DNA of 64,000 nt from Streptomyces sp. NBC_00554 (GCF_041431135.1 NZ_CP107799.1:7130001-7194000); one strand, 5' to 3'. Positions 41,952 through 50,299 are shown, counted from the first letter of the stretch. Translations and numbers: made by a program. The notes: generated by a model from the letters alone, not told the origin.

Positions 41952-42803
41952 GTGCCCCGTCTGTCTGAAGTCATCGCCGCGCTCGACGCCCTCTGGCCCC
42001 CGGAGCGGGCCGAGGGATGGGACGCGGTCGGCACGGTCTGCGGCGACCCCGACCAGGAGGTCACGCGCGTACTGTTCGCCGTCGACCCCGTCCAGGACAT
42101 CGTCGACGAGGCGGTGAAACTGGGCGCCGGCCTGCTCGTCACCCACCACCCGCTCTACCTTCGCGGTACGACGACGGTCGCGGCCGACACCTTCAAGGGC
42201 CGCGCCGTGCACACCCTGATCAAGAACGACATCGCGCTGCACGTCGCCCACACGAACGCCGACCGCGCCGATCCGGGAGTCTCCGACGCCCTCGCGGGCG
42301 CGCTCGACCTCCGGGTCGTACGCCCCCTCGTGCCGGACCCGACCGACCCGGAAGGCCGCCGGGGCCTCGGCCGCGTCTGTGAGCTGGACCACCCGCTCAC
42401 CGTCCGCGAACTCGCCGCCCGCGCCGCCGAGCGGCTGCCCGCCACCGCGCAGGGCATCCGTGTCGCGGGCGACCCCGAGGCCCTCGTACGGACCGTCGCG
42501 GTCAGCGGCGGCTCCGGCGACAGCCTCTTCGACGACGTACGCGCCGCGGGCGTGGACGCCTTCCTCACCGCGGACCTGCGCCACCACCCGGCGTCCGAAG
42601 CCCGCGCCCACAGTCCTCTCGCGCTGCTCGACGCGGCGCACTGGGCCACCGAGTGGCCCTGGTGCGAGCTGGCCGCCGCCCAGCTCGACGAGATCTCCGA
42701 CCGGAAGGGATGGGGACTCCGCGTCCACGTCTCCAAGACGGTCACCGACCCCTGGACCGCCCACGCGGCCTCGACTACCGATACATCAGGAGCCCCCAAC
42801 TGA
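41952..42803 (+). CDS. Nif3-like dinuclear metal centre protein
   Basis: A 283-residue member of the Nif3/DUF34 family. Metal-ligand motifs are visible: VTHHPLYLRG (about residue 62), AHTNADRADPG and TADLRHH near the C-terminal half. The family forms toroidal hexamers with a two-metal site; its enzymatic role is debated (proposed GTP cyclohydrolase-like or chaperone functions). The GTG at 41952 begins the conserved PRLSEVIAALD. The stop overlaps the CTG start of the next gene, and this pair with the RNase H gene is a conserved actinobacterial arrangement. Confidence 0.92.
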   Translation: MPRLSEVIAALDALWPPERAEGWDAVGTVCGDPDQEVTRVLFAVDPVQDIVDEAVKLGAGLLVTHHPLYLRGTTTVAADTFKGRAVHTLIKNDIALHVAHTNADRADPGVSDALAGALDLRVVRPLVPDPTDPEGRRGLGRVCELDHPLTVRELAARAAERLPATAQGIRVAGDPEALVRTVAVSGGSGDSLFDDVRAAGVDAFLTADLRHHPASEARAHSPLALLDAAHWATEWPWCELAAAQLDEISDRKGWGLRVHVSKTVTDPWTAHAASTTDTSGAPN

Positions 42804-43543
42804 ACGCCGCGCCCGCCGACCAGATCCGACTCCTCGACGTCCAGTCCCTCGACGCGCGCCTTCAGCAGCTGGCGCACAAGCGCAGGTCGCTGCCCGAGCA
42901 CACCGAGATCGAGTCGCTGAACAAGGACCTCACTCAACTGCGCGACCTGCTCGTCGCCGCGCAGACCGAGGAGGGTGACTGCGCCCGCGAGCAGACCAAG
43001 GCGGAGCAGGACGTCGACCAGGTGCGCCAGCGCGCCGTCCGCGACCAGAAGCGCCTCGACTCGGGTGCCGTGTCGTCCCCCAAGGACCTGGAGAACCTCC
43101 AGCGCGAGATCACCTCCCTCGCCAAGCGGCAGGGCGACCTGGAAGACGTCGTCCTGGAGATCATGGAACGCCGTGAGTCCGCGCAGGAGCGGTCCACCGA
43201 GCTGACCGGGCGGGTCTCCTCCGTCCAGTCGAAGATCGACGACGCGACCGCGCGCCGCGACGCCGCCTTCGAGTCGATCGACGGCGAGGTGGCCACCGCG
43301 ACGAAGGAGCGCGAGGTCATCGCGGGCTCCGTCCCCGCCGACCTCCTCAAGCTCTACGACAAGCTGCGCCAGCAGCAGGGCGGCGTCGGTGCGGCCCGCC
43401 TCTACCAGCGCCGCTGCGAGGGCTGCCGCCTCGAGCTCAACATCACCGAGGTCAACGAAGTGAAGGCCGCGTCCCCGGACACCGTCCTCCGCTGCGAGAA
43501 CTGCCGCCGCATCCTGGTGCGCACGTCCGAGTCCGGCCTGTAA
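42800..43543 (+). CDS. Coiled-coil protein with C4 zinc ribbon; CTG start
   Basis: A 247-residue protein: a long helical coiled coil (about 15-180, with repeated LQREITSLAKRQGDLEDVV-like heptads) and a C-terminal zinc ribbon CEGCRLEL with CENCRRIL. The family probably binds nucleic acid; its function is unknown. The only start that fits is CTG at 42800: it gives the family N-terminus NAAPADQIRLLDVQ, overlaps the Nif3 stop as CTGA, and has AGGAG eight bases upstream. No ATG/GTG/TTG lies close by in frame downstream, and the upstream ones would read through Nif3 in another frame. Confidence 0.88.
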   Translation: MNAAPADQIRLLDVQSLDARLQQLAHKRRSLPEHTEIESLNKDLTQLRDLLVAAQTEEGDCAREQTKAEQDVDQVRQRAVRDQKRLDSGAVSSPKDLENLQREITSLAKRQGDLEDVVLEIMERRESAQERSTELTGRVSSVQSKIDDATARRDAAFESIDGEVATATKEREVIAGSVPADLLKLYDKLRQQQGGVGAARLYQRRCEGCRLELNITEVNEVKAASPDTVLRCENCRRILVRTSESGL

Positions 43544-43564
43544 GACCTGTAAGGAGCTTGTGCG

Positions 43565-45043
43565 GTGCGGGAGTTCATCGTCGAGGCCGACGGCGGTTCC
43601 CGGGGCAACCCGGGACCCGCGGGCTACGGCTCCGTGGTCATCGACGCGGCCACCGGGGAGACCCTGGCGGAGGCCGCCGAGTACATCGGCGTCGCCACCA
43701 ACAACGTGGCCGAGTACCGGGGCCTGATCGCCGGCCTCAAGGCGGCCCGCGCACTCGACCCCTCCGCCTCCATCCGCGTCCGCATGGACTCCAAGCTCGT
43801 AGTCGAGCAGATGTCGGGCCGCTGGAAGATCAAACACCCCGACATGAAACCCCTGGCGGCAGAGGCGGCCAGCATCCTCCCCCCGTCCCAGGTCACGTAC
43901 GAGTGGATCCCGCGAGAGCAGAACAAACACGCGGACCGACTCGCCAACGAGGCGATGGACGCGGGAAAGCGCGGCGAACAGTGGTCCCCGTCGGCGTCGA
44001 CGGCAGAACTGGACGCGAGGGCAGCGAGGTCGGCTGCGCCTGACCCCTCGGGCCCACCCGGGGACGCAACGGCGGGCGCGGCAAAGGTAAGGGCGGCAAT
44101 GGCAGGGTCGATGCCCTCTGACACACCGGGTTCAGGAGCGCCCCTCCAGGGGCGCGGGGAACTGCGCGACCAGCCCCCGACGGCCGGCACTCCGAAGACT
44201 CCCGGCAGCCCCCCGTCATCGGGCGGCGCAGCCGCAGAGGCGCCGGCTCCTCAGGGGCGCGGGGAACTGCGCGACCAGCCCCCAACGACCCGCACTCCGA
44301 AGACCCCCGGCAGCCCCCCGTCCGGCGGCACCGCCGCAAAGACCGAAGCCGACGTACGCGCCGCGCGAAACGTGGCAACGACGGCGCCGACAACCGGCTG
44401 GGGCACCGCCCCGGACATGGGCGCCCCCGCCACCTTCGTACTCCTACGCCACGGCGAGACCCCCCTCACCCCCCAGAAGCGATTCTCAGGCAGCGGCGGA
44501 TCGGACCCGTCCCTGTCGGACGTGGGCCGAGACCAGGCCGAACGAGCCGCCACCGCACTGGCCGCCCGCGGCACGATCCAGGCGATCGTGGCATCCCCCC
44601 TCACCCGCACAAGGCAGACCGCCGCAGCCGTAGCCGCCCGCCTGGGCCTCGACGTGACCGTCGAGGACGGCCTCCGCGAGACGGACTTCGGCGCCTGGGA
44701 GGGCCTGACCTTCGCCGAGGTACGGGACCGCTACCCCGACGACCTGAACGCCTGGCTCGCGTCGCCGCAGGCCGAACCCACCGGCGGCGGCGAGAGCTTC
44801 GAGGCCACCGCCGGCCGTATGGCCATCACCCGCGACAAGCTCATCGCCGCGTACGCGGGCCGCACGGTCCTGCTCGTCACCCACGTCACCCCGATCAAGA
44901 CCCTCGTACGCCTCGCGATCGGCGCCCCGCCGGAGTCCCTGTTCCGCATGGAGCTGTCCGCGGCCTCCCTCTCCGCGGTGGCGTACTACGCGGACGGCAA
45001 CGCGAGCCTGCGCCTGTTCAACGACACGTCCCACCTCCGCTGA
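43565..45043 (+). CDS. Bifunctional RNase HI / histidine phosphatase
   Basis: A 492-residue fusion. Residues 1-135 are RNase HI with the acidic catalytic residues in EADGGSRGNPGPAGYG, the Glu region ATNNVAEYRGL, MDSKLVVEQMSGRW and the EQNKHADRLANEAMD end, which degrades RNA in RNA-DNA hybrids. Residues from about 290 are a histidine phosphatase with VLLRHGETPLT (phospho-His), LTRTRQTA and VTHVTPIKTLV; in mycobacteria this unit relates to alpha-ribazole phosphatase of B12 synthesis. The intervening 150-residue linker is much longer than in mycobacterial homologues and contains two copies of a dispersed repeat. GTG start with AAGGAG upstream. Confidence 0.93.
   Translation: MREFIVEADGGSRGNPGPAGYGSVVIDAATGETLAEAAEYIGVATNNVAEYRGLIAGLKAARALDPSASIRVRMDSKLVVEQMSGRWKIKHPDMKPLAAEAASILPPSQVTYEWIPREQNKHADRLANEAMDAGKRGEQWSPSASTAELDARAARSAAPDPSGPPGDATAGAAKVRAAMAGSMPSDTPGSGAPLQGRGELRDQPPTAGTPKTPGSPPSSGGAAAEAPAPQGRGELRDQPPTTRTPKTPGSPPSGGTAAKTEADVRAARNVATTAPTTGWGTAPDMGAPATFVLLRHGETPLTPQKRFSGSGGSDPSLSDVGRDQAERAATALAARGTIQAIVASPLTRTRQTAAAVAARLGLDVTVEDGLRETDFGAWEGLTFAEVRDRYPDDLNAWLASPQAEPTGGGESFEATAGRMAITRDKLIAAYAGRTVLLVTHVTPIKTLVRLAIGAPPESLFRMELSAASLSAVAYYADGNASLRLFNDTSHLR
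44147..44322 (+). repeat. Dispersed repeat fragments duplicated inside the RNase H/phosphatase linker
   Basis: CAGGGGCGCGGGGAACTGCG and its continuation occur at 44147-44178 and 44252-44283, each followed by ...CACTCCGAAGAC and CCGGCAGCCCCCCGTC. The two copies are 105 bases (35 codons) apart, so the frame is kept and the peptide QGRGELRDQPPT is repeated. The core is the reverse complement of a common Streptomyces intergenic repeat, also present at 32913-33001. Confidence 0.8.
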
Positions 45044-45136
45044 GGGAGGCCGGTGTCAAAGCCGTAGCCCTCCGTTGAGGGGGCCGGCATCAAGGCCGTA
45101 GCCCTCCGCTGAGGGGGACCGGTATCAAGGCCGTAG
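45034..45136. repeat. Three tandem copies of a 34-35 bp unit between convergent genes
   Basis: Units at 45034-45067, 45068-45101 and 45102-45136 share CCCTCCGCTGAGGG and ATCAAGGCCGTAG. The first overlaps the stop of the RNase H gene, the last overlaps the end of the aldolase gene. Each unit carries a small CCCTC/GAGGG hairpin and an in-frame copy of the aldolase stop region. Confidence 0.8.
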
Positions 45137-45769
45137 CGCAGCCGCCTCCCGCGCCAGCGACTCGATCCGCCCCCAGTCCCGCGCAGCGACCGCGTCCTCG
45201 GGAAGCATCCAACTCCCGCCCACACACCCGACGTTGGGCAGCGCCAGATACTCCCGCGCGGAGACCGGCCCGATACCGCCCGTAGGGCAGAACCGAGCCT
45301 GCGGCAGCGGCCCCGCCAGCGACTTCAGATACGCCGTACCGCCCGCCGCCTCCGCCGGGAAGAACTTCATCTCGCGCACCCCCCGCTCCAGCAGCGCCAC
45401 GACCTCGGACGTCGTGGACACCCCCGGCAGGAACGGCACCCCGGACCCCTCCATTGCGGCAAGCAGTACGTCCGTCCAGCCCGGGCTGACCAGAAAGCGC
45501 GCCCCCGCGGACACGCACTGATCCACCTGAGCCGGCGAGAGAACCGTCCCGGCACCCACCACCGCGTCCGGCACCTCCGCCGCGACCGCCCGGATCGCGT
45601 CGAGCGCCGCCGGTGTCCGCAGCGTCACCTCGATCGCACGCAGCCCGCCCGCGACCAGCGCCCGCGCGAGCGGCACGGCGTCGGCGGCGTCCGTGACCAC
45701 GACGACGGGGACGACCGGAGCGAGGTCCAGCACGGAGGCATGCGGAGATGAGGGCAGCGGCGAAGTCAT
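45125..45769 (-). CDS. eda: KDPG/KHG aldolase (2-keto-3-deoxy-6-phosphogluconate aldolase)
   Basis: A 214-residue class I aldolase. The catalytic Glu is in IEVTLRTPAAL, GAGTVLSPAQV is the family strand-3 loop, the Schiff-base Lys is in MKFFPAEAAGG, and phosphate binding is by CPTGGIG. It splits KDPG to pyruvate and glyceraldehyde-3-phosphate or 4-hydroxy-2-oxoglutarate to pyruvate and glyoxylate. The ATG at 45769 is preferred (AGGATGAG upstream) over 45778 and 45805. A large inverted repeat sits 23 bases upstream of the start and may be its operator. Confidence 0.9.
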   Translation of the reverse strand: MTSPLPSSPHASVLDLAPVVPVVVVTDAADAVPLARALVAGGLRAIEVTLRTPAALDAIRAVAAEVPDAVVGAGTVLSPAQVDQCVSAGARFLVSPGWTDVLLAAMEGSGVPFLPGVSTTSEVVALLERGVREMKFFPAEAAGGTAYLKSLAGPLPQARFCPTGGIGPVSAREYLALPNVGCVGGSWMLPEDAVAARDWGRIESLAREAAALRP

Positions 45770-45791
45770 GCCGCTCATCCTGCCTGGGGTG

Positions 45792-45825
45792 TGCAGCATG
45801 CGCAAAGGTCATTGCGCATGCTGCA
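45792..45825. promoter_or_regulatory. Perfect 14-bp inverted repeat upstream of the aldolase gene
   Basis: TGCAGCATGCGCAA, a 6-base spacer, then TTGCGCATGCTGCA. It lies between the aldolase start and the end of the yaaA gene (both minus strand), so it could be an operator for the aldolase, the terminator of yaaA, or both. The TTGCGCA core is of the type bound by GntR/IclR/Lrp-family dimers. Confidence 0.6.
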
Positions 45826-45842
45826 ATGGAGTCAATGAGGCC

Positions 45843-46643
45843 TCAGTGGATCTCCGTCACCACCACGTCCAGCGCCCAAGGCCTGCCCGCCTTCCCGGGC
45901 GCCGCCACCTCCACCGCGTACCCGAGATCCCGCAACGCCTCCACCAGCTTCGCCGGAGTCTTCGGCGCAGCCCCCGCCATGAGCAGGCTGCGCACGATCT
46001 TCCCCTTGGTCGCCTTGTTGAAGTGGCTGACGACCGACCGCTTCTCGACCCCGTTCACGAGCTGCGAGTGGAGCACCCGCACGGTCGCGGTCCGCTCGGC
46101 GACCTCGCCCTTCGGCTTCCAGGCGGCCGTGTACGCGGAGGACCGCAGATCGAGGACGAGGCCGTCGCCGGCCGCCTCGGGGAGCGCGGCGGCCATCGGC
46201 GTACGCCAGTACGCGCCCAGCGCCCCCAGCGCGGGCAGCTTCACGCCCATCGAGCAGCGGTATGACGGGATCCGGTCGGTCACCCGAACCGCGCCCCACA
46301 AGCCGGAGAAGACGAGGAGGGAGCGGCCCGCGCGCCGCTTGGCCGCCGGGTCGAGGGAGGCGAGGTCCAGGGCGTCGTACAGGACCCCCGTGTAGATCTC
46401 CCCGGCCGGGCGCGCGCCCGCCGTCCGCAGCTCCGTGTTCTTGGCGATCTCGCCGCGCAGGCCCTCGCTCAGCCCGAGCACCTCGCGGGCCTTCTCCTCG
46501 TCGCCGACGCACAGCTCGACCAGCTCGTCGAGGACCGCCTGACGCGCCTCGGTGAGTCCCGGCAGCGACAGCGACTCCAGCTTCAGCGCGGTTCCCCGGC
46601 CGGAGGGCGCCTTGCCTTCGGAGGGCGGCAGCAGCACGAGCAC
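45843..46643 (-). CDS. yaaA: Peroxide stress protein YaaA
   Basis: A 266-residue YaaA/DUF328 protein. It opens with the diagnostic LVLLPPSEGKAPSGRG, followed by GEIYTGVLYDALDLASL, LLVFSGLWGAVRVTDRIPSYRCSMG and the C-terminal SHFNKATKGKIVRSLL. In E. coli YaaA lowers free iron during peroxide stress and has a DNA-binding fold. GTG start at 46643 with GGGAGAT upstream. It is separated from the aldolase by the 14-bp inverted repeat. Confidence 0.92.
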   Translation of the reverse strand: MLVLLPPSEGKAPSGRGTALKLESLSLPGLTEARQAVLDELVELCVGDEEKAREVLGLSEGLRGEIAKNTELRTAGARPAGEIYTGVLYDALDLASLDPAAKRRAGRSLLVFSGLWGAVRVTDRIPSYRCSMGVKLPALGALGAYWRTPMAAALPEAAGDGLVLDLRSSAYTAAWKPKGEVAERTATVRVLHSQLVNGVEKRSVVSHFNKATKGKIVRSLLMAGAAPKTPAKLVEALRDLGYAVEVAAPGKAGRPWALDVVVTEIH

Positions 46644-46765
46644 GGTGGTATCTCCCTACGGTGGAATTGGCCCGGGCCAGCCTAAGGGGTGTCTGAAAGC
46701 GTTCGGAGTGCCGCCTTGTGCGGCGTCGGCGTGCCGCCCGATGCGGCGCGGCCTACGCTCGACCC

Positions 46766-48196
46766 ATGCCTCGCCGTCGCATCCGTGTCACCGGCGCAGC
46801 CGAGGCCCCCCTGCGGGCCGCCCTGCGCGCACTGCGTACCGAGCTCGACGTGCCCGAGAGCTTCCCGCCCGAAGTGCTCGAGGAAGCCGCGCGGCCACCC
46901 CGCCTGCCCGCCCGCGACGCGACGGACATCCGCCTCTTCACGATCGACCCGCCGACCTCCAACGACCTCGACCAGGCGATGCACCTCTCACGCCGCGAGC
47001 GAGGCTTCCGCGTCCGGTACGCCATCGCCGACGTCGCCGCGTTCGTCGCACCCGGCGGCGCCCTGGACGCCGAGGCCCACCACCGCGTGACGACCCTGTA
47101 CTTCCCCGACGAAAAGGTCCCGCTGCACCCGGCCCGGCTCTCCGAGGGCGCCGCCAGCCTGCTCCCGGACCAGACCTGCCCGGCCGTGCTGTGGACCATC
47201 GACCTCGACGCGGACGGCCGTACGGAGACGGTCGACGTCCACCGTGCCCTCGTACGCAGCCGCGCCAAGCTCGACTACGCGCATGTACAGCGGCGGATCG
47301 ACGACGGGACGGCGGAGGAGCCGCTCGCGCTGCTGAAGGTCGTCGGGCTGCTCCGCGAGGGGCTCGAGGTGGAGCGGGGCGGCATCTCGCTCAACGTGCC
47401 CGAGCAGGAGATCGTCGAGAAGGACGGGACGTACGAACTCGCCTACCGCGCCCCGCTCCCCGCCGACGGCTGGAACGCGCAGATCTCCCTGCTCACCGGG
47501 ATGGCCGCGGCCGATCTCATGCTCGCCCACGGCACCGGCGTCCTGCGCACCCTCCCCGCCGCACCCGACGGCGCGGTCGGCCGGCTCCGCCGCACCGCCA
47601 AGGCCCTGCACATCGAATGGCCGCACCACGTCTCGTACGCGCGACTCATCCGCTCCCTCGACCCGCACCGGCCGCACCACGCGGCCTTCCTCCAGGAGTG
47701 CACGACGCTGCTGCGCGGCGCGGGCTACACCGTGTTCCGGGACGGCGTCCTCCCTGAGGTCACCTCGCACGCCGCCGTCGCCGCGCCCTACGCCCACTGC
47801 ACGGCACCACTGCGCCGCCTCGCCGACCGCTACGCCTCCGAGATCTGCCTCGCCGCCGTCGCCGAACAGTCGCCCCCCGACTGGGTGTTGGCCGCCCTCG
47901 CCGAACTCCCCAAGGAGATGGCCGACGGCACCCGGCGTCAGGGCACCGTCGAGCGCGAGTGCGTCGACATCGTGGAGGCCGCGCTGCTCAAGGACCGGGT
48001 CGGCGAGGTCTTCGACGGCTGCGTGGTGGACGTACAGGAGCGTGAACCCACCGTCGGGACCGTCCAGTTGGAGTCTCCGGCGGTGTTCGCCCGGCTGGTG
48101 GGCGGGCCCGCACCGCTGCCACTGGGGGAGCGGCTGCGGGTGCGGCTCACGCAGGCTGATCCGGGAGCGGCGAAAGTGCGGTTCGCGCCTGCGTGA
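46766..48196 (+). CDS. RNB domain ribonuclease (RNase II/R family)
   Basis: A 476-residue exoribonuclease catalytic core. IDPPTSNDLDQAMHL holds the metal-binding aspartates; VRYAIADVAAFV, TTLYFPDEKVPLHPARLSEGAASLL and YAHCTAPLRRLADRY are conserved RNB segments. It hydrolyses RNA from the 3' end. It lacks clear cold-shock domains upstream, and the C-terminal 60 residues may be a truncated S1-like domain, so it is the compact actinobacterial form. The ATG at 46766 begins MPRRRIRVTGAAE. Its 3' end overlaps the convergent gene by 50 bases. Confidence 0.92.
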   Translation: MPRRRIRVTGAAEAPLRAALRALRTELDVPESFPPEVLEEAARPPRLPARDATDIRLFTIDPPTSNDLDQAMHLSRRERGFRVRYAIADVAAFVAPGGALDAEAHHRVTTLYFPDEKVPLHPARLSEGAASLLPDQTCPAVLWTIDLDADGRTETVDVHRALVRSRAKLDYAHVQRRIDDGTAEEPLALLKVVGLLREGLEVERGGISLNVPEQEIVEKDGTYELAYRAPLPADGWNAQISLLTGMAAADLMLAHGTGVLRTLPAAPDGAVGRLRRTAKALHIEWPHHVSYARLIRSLDPHRPHHAAFLQECTTLLRGAGYTVFRDGVLPEVTSHAAVAAPYAHCTAPLRRLADRYASEICLAAVAEQSPPDWVLAALAELPKEMADGTRRQGTVERECVDIVEAALLKDRVGEVFDGCVVDVQEREPTVGTVQLESPAVFARLVGGPAPLPLGERLRVRLTQADPGAAKVRFAPA

Positions 48197-48773
48197 GGCT
48201 CCGGACCAGTTCGTCGGGATCGTCCGCGTGGAGACGTACGAGATGTACGGTCTGCTCCCGGCCCATGAAGGTGAAGTGCCGTACGGGGTTGGCGAGTTCG
48301 AGAGTGACCTCGGTCTGCGCGCTCACGGGGAGGTTCAGTTCGCCGTCGGCCCGCTCGTGGGTGAAGCGCATCTCGCGGCGTACGGCGGTGATGTCCTCCA
48401 GCGGTATCCGCAGGTCGACATGGGCGCCGTTGCGCACCCGCAGGGCGGTGGAGTCCAGCACGTGGGGCCGGGTCACGCCGGCCGCGTACAGGCCGAGCAC
48501 GAAGACCACCGTGTAGACGTCGAGGACGAGGACGACCTGGTGCGTGACGGGATAGTCGCGCAGCAGCACGGACATCCCGACACTCTCGACGACGCAGACG
48601 AACGCGAACCCGAACATCATCGCGGCCTGCCCACGCGCATGACCGAAACCGCGCCCCTCGCCCACTCCGTGCGGCGGCCGCCGGGCCACCCACCGCCAGA
48701 GGCTCGCGATCAGCCGCAGCTCGTGGGCGACCAGCCGCCGAAGCAGCCGTAGCAGTCCGTACACGGCCCTCAT
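48147..48773 (-). CDS. Membrane protein of unknown function
   Basis: 208 residues: a basic N-terminus, two membrane helices (AAMMFGFAFVCVVESVGMSVLL and VVLVLDVYTVVFVLGLYAAGVT), then a soluble PH-like beta-rich tail (ALRVRNGAHVDLRIPLEDITAVRREM ... VTLELANPVRHFTFMGREQTVHLVRLHADDP). It is translationally coupled to the MerR regulator (ATGA overlap at 48770-48773), so the two probably form a stress or metabolite-responsive unit. Its end overlaps the RNB gene by 50 bases tail to tail. Confidence 0.75.
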   Translation of the reverse strand: MRAVYGLLRLLRRLVAHELRLIASLWRWVARRPPHGVGEGRGFGHARGQAAMMFGFAFVCVVESVGMSVLLRDYPVTHQVVLVLDVYTVVFVLGLYAAGVTRPHVLDSTALRVRNGAHVDLRIPLEDITAVRREMRFTHERADGELNLPVSAQTEVTLELANPVRHFTFMGREQTVHLVRLHADDPDELVRSLTQARTALSPLPDQPA

Positions 48774-49546
48774 GGTGAACTCCCTTCCGTACGCTGTCGC
48801 TCCGCGACCATCCGCATCGTGCGGCGGATCGCCTCCGCCTGGGCCGGCGGGAAGTCGGCGAAGAAGGCGCGCAGGAAACTGTTGTCCTGGTCCACGTCGC
48901 CGCTGGGCAGCAGGTCCTCCGGCATGCTGTCGGCGAGCGCCCGTGCGGCCTCGTCCACGCGCGGGTCGCCGGGATCCGCGTCCGCCAGCTCGTCGAGCAG
49001 CGCGTACGCCTTGTGCGCACGCTCCACCGCACCTGGCGCCGCGAACGCCGCGCGCAGCGCTGCCAGCAGCCGGTCCCGGTCCTCCGGGTCGGCCGTCGTA
49101 TCGATGAGCGCCAGCATCTCGCGGTCCTTCGCCGCCATGGCGGACTCGGGTCCGTGCCCCGTGCCGTGCGCCATCTCGCCGAACAGCGCGGTCAGTTCGG
49201 GCGAGACGGGCCCTTCCGGCGGCACCCCCTCGTGCATGAGCGCCCGCAACCGCTCCCGCCGCTCCCGGATCGCCTCCTCCTGCCGCGCCAGATCCTCGTC
49301 CAGCTCCGCGAGCACCTCGGCGAGCTCGCGCCCCGCGTCGTCCGCCAGTACGTCCCGTACCTCGGCGAGCCCGAGCCCCAGCTCGGTCAGCCGCCGGATC
49401 CGCGCGAGGACGACGGCGTGCCGCAGCCCGTATTCGCGGTACCCATTGGGCCGCCGCTCGGGCTCGGGCAACAGCCCGAGGTGGTGATAGTGCCGCACGG
49501 TCCGCGTCGTGACACCGACGGCCGTGGCGAGTTCTCCGATCCGCAT
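48770..49546 (-). CDS. MerR family transcriptional regulator
   Basis: A 258-residue MerR protein with the N-terminal winged HTH (MRIGELATAVGVTTRTVRHYHHLGLLPEPERRPNGYREY), a coiled-coil dimer helix (about 75-120) and a C-terminal helical effector domain of about 130 residues without the Cys clusters of metal sensors. A MerR-type promoter with a 19-bp spacer lies directly upstream, suggesting autoregulation. It is coupled to the membrane-protein gene downstream. Confidence 0.9.
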   Translation of the reverse strand: MRIGELATAVGVTTRTVRHYHHLGLLPEPERRPNGYREYGLRHAVVLARIRRLTELGLGLAEVRDVLADDAGRELAEVLAELDEDLARQEEAIRERRERLRALMHEGVPPEGPVSPELTALFGEMAHGTGHGPESAMAAKDREMLALIDTTADPEDRDRLLAALRAAFAAPGAVERAHKAYALLDELADADPGDPRVDEAARALADSMPEDLLPSGDVDQDNSFLRAFFADFPPAQAEAIRRTMRMVAERQRTEGSSP

Positions 49547-49552
49547 GACTCC

Positions 49553-49583
49553 AGTAGAAACGTTGACGTTGCGGCAGGGTCAA
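49553..49583 (-). promoter_or_regulatory. MerR-type promoter with 19-bp spacer
   Basis: On the minus strand, TTGACC is followed by 19 bases and then TCTACT; the spacer contains the dyad AACGT-CA-ACGTT. The long spacer with a central dyad is the classic MerR target. The -10 lies only 6 bases before the ATG, so the transcript is probably leaderless. Confidence 0.7.
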
Positions 49584-49720
49584 GCGACGTTCGTGGCGGA
49601 CGGGCGAAGCCTGACGGGGTCGGTGGTCGTGTGCCACGATCGAGGGAACAGTTCCCGATCTCTTGGACGGGTGATCCCCCGATGTCCCAGTCTGGCGAGC
49701 GACCGAAGGAGGGGCGTGAC

Positions 49721-50299
49721 ATGACTGCCATGGCGCATGAGTCGCTCACGCAGGCGGAGGTCCTGCTGGAGGGCTTTCTGGCCCTGGACACCCCGGAGGG
49801 GTTCCGGGCGGAACTGATCGAGGGGGAAATTGTCGTGACGCCGCCGCCGGACGGGGACCACGAGGACTACATCGGCCTGATCGTGAGCCAGGTGATCAGG
49901 CGATCCACGACCGACATGCAGTTCTCCGGGAACAAGGGCCTGAAACTGAGGAGCGGCGGCGCCTGCCCGAAGAACCACGCGATCCCGGACGGCACCTTCG
50001 CCCCCGAGGAACTGCGCCTCTACCGGGGCGCCGACTCCTGGATGCCATGTGACGGCGTTGCCATGGTCCTTGAGGTCACGTCCACCAAGCCGGTAGCCGA
50101 CCGGGAGGCCAAGCGCCGCTGCTATGCCCGCGGCGGCATCCCGCTCTACCTGCTCGTCGACCGCGAGGCCTCCTCGGTGACGCTGTTCAGCGACCCGGAA
50201 CGGGACGACTACCGGCAACACTGCACGCTTCCCTTCGGCAAGCCGCTCGCCCTCCCGGAACCGTTCGCCTTCGAGCTGGACACGACGGACTTCCTCTGA
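49721..50299 (+). CDS. Uma2 family endonuclease-like protein
   Basis: A 192-residue PD-(D/E)xK-fold protein of the Uma2/DUF820 family. Conserved elements are the GFRAELIEGEIVVTPPPDGDHED start, the AIPDGTF acidic site, the core VLEVTSTKPVADREAKRRCYARGGIPLYLLVD (Glu and Lys of the nuclease motif) and a hydrophobic C-terminal strand. Uma2 proteins are abundant in Streptomyces; their biological role is unknown. The ATG at 49721 has GGAGG at good spacing; an in-frame ATG at 49682 is an alternative. Confidence 0.9.
   Translation: MTAMAHESLTQAEVLLEGFLALDTPEGFRAELIEGEIVVTPPPDGDHEDYIGLIVSQVIRRSTTDMQFSGNKGLKLRSGGACPKNHAIPDGTFAPEELRLYRGADSWMPCDGVAMVLEVTSTKPVADREAKRRCYARGGIPLYLLVDREASSVTLFSDPERDDYRQHCTLPFGKPLALPEPFAFELDTTDFL

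Noticed and set aside
42653..42799. Upstream in-frame extension of the zinc-ribbon protein
   Set aside because: It would overlap Nif3 almost 150 bases and yields Arg/Pro-rich shadow residues; the CTG at 42800 matches the family N-terminus.
44986..45225. 79-residue minus-strand frame with repeating peptide in the 45034-45136 repeat
   Set aside because: The peptide repeats arise from the tandem DNA repeat and overlap the ends of two real genes.
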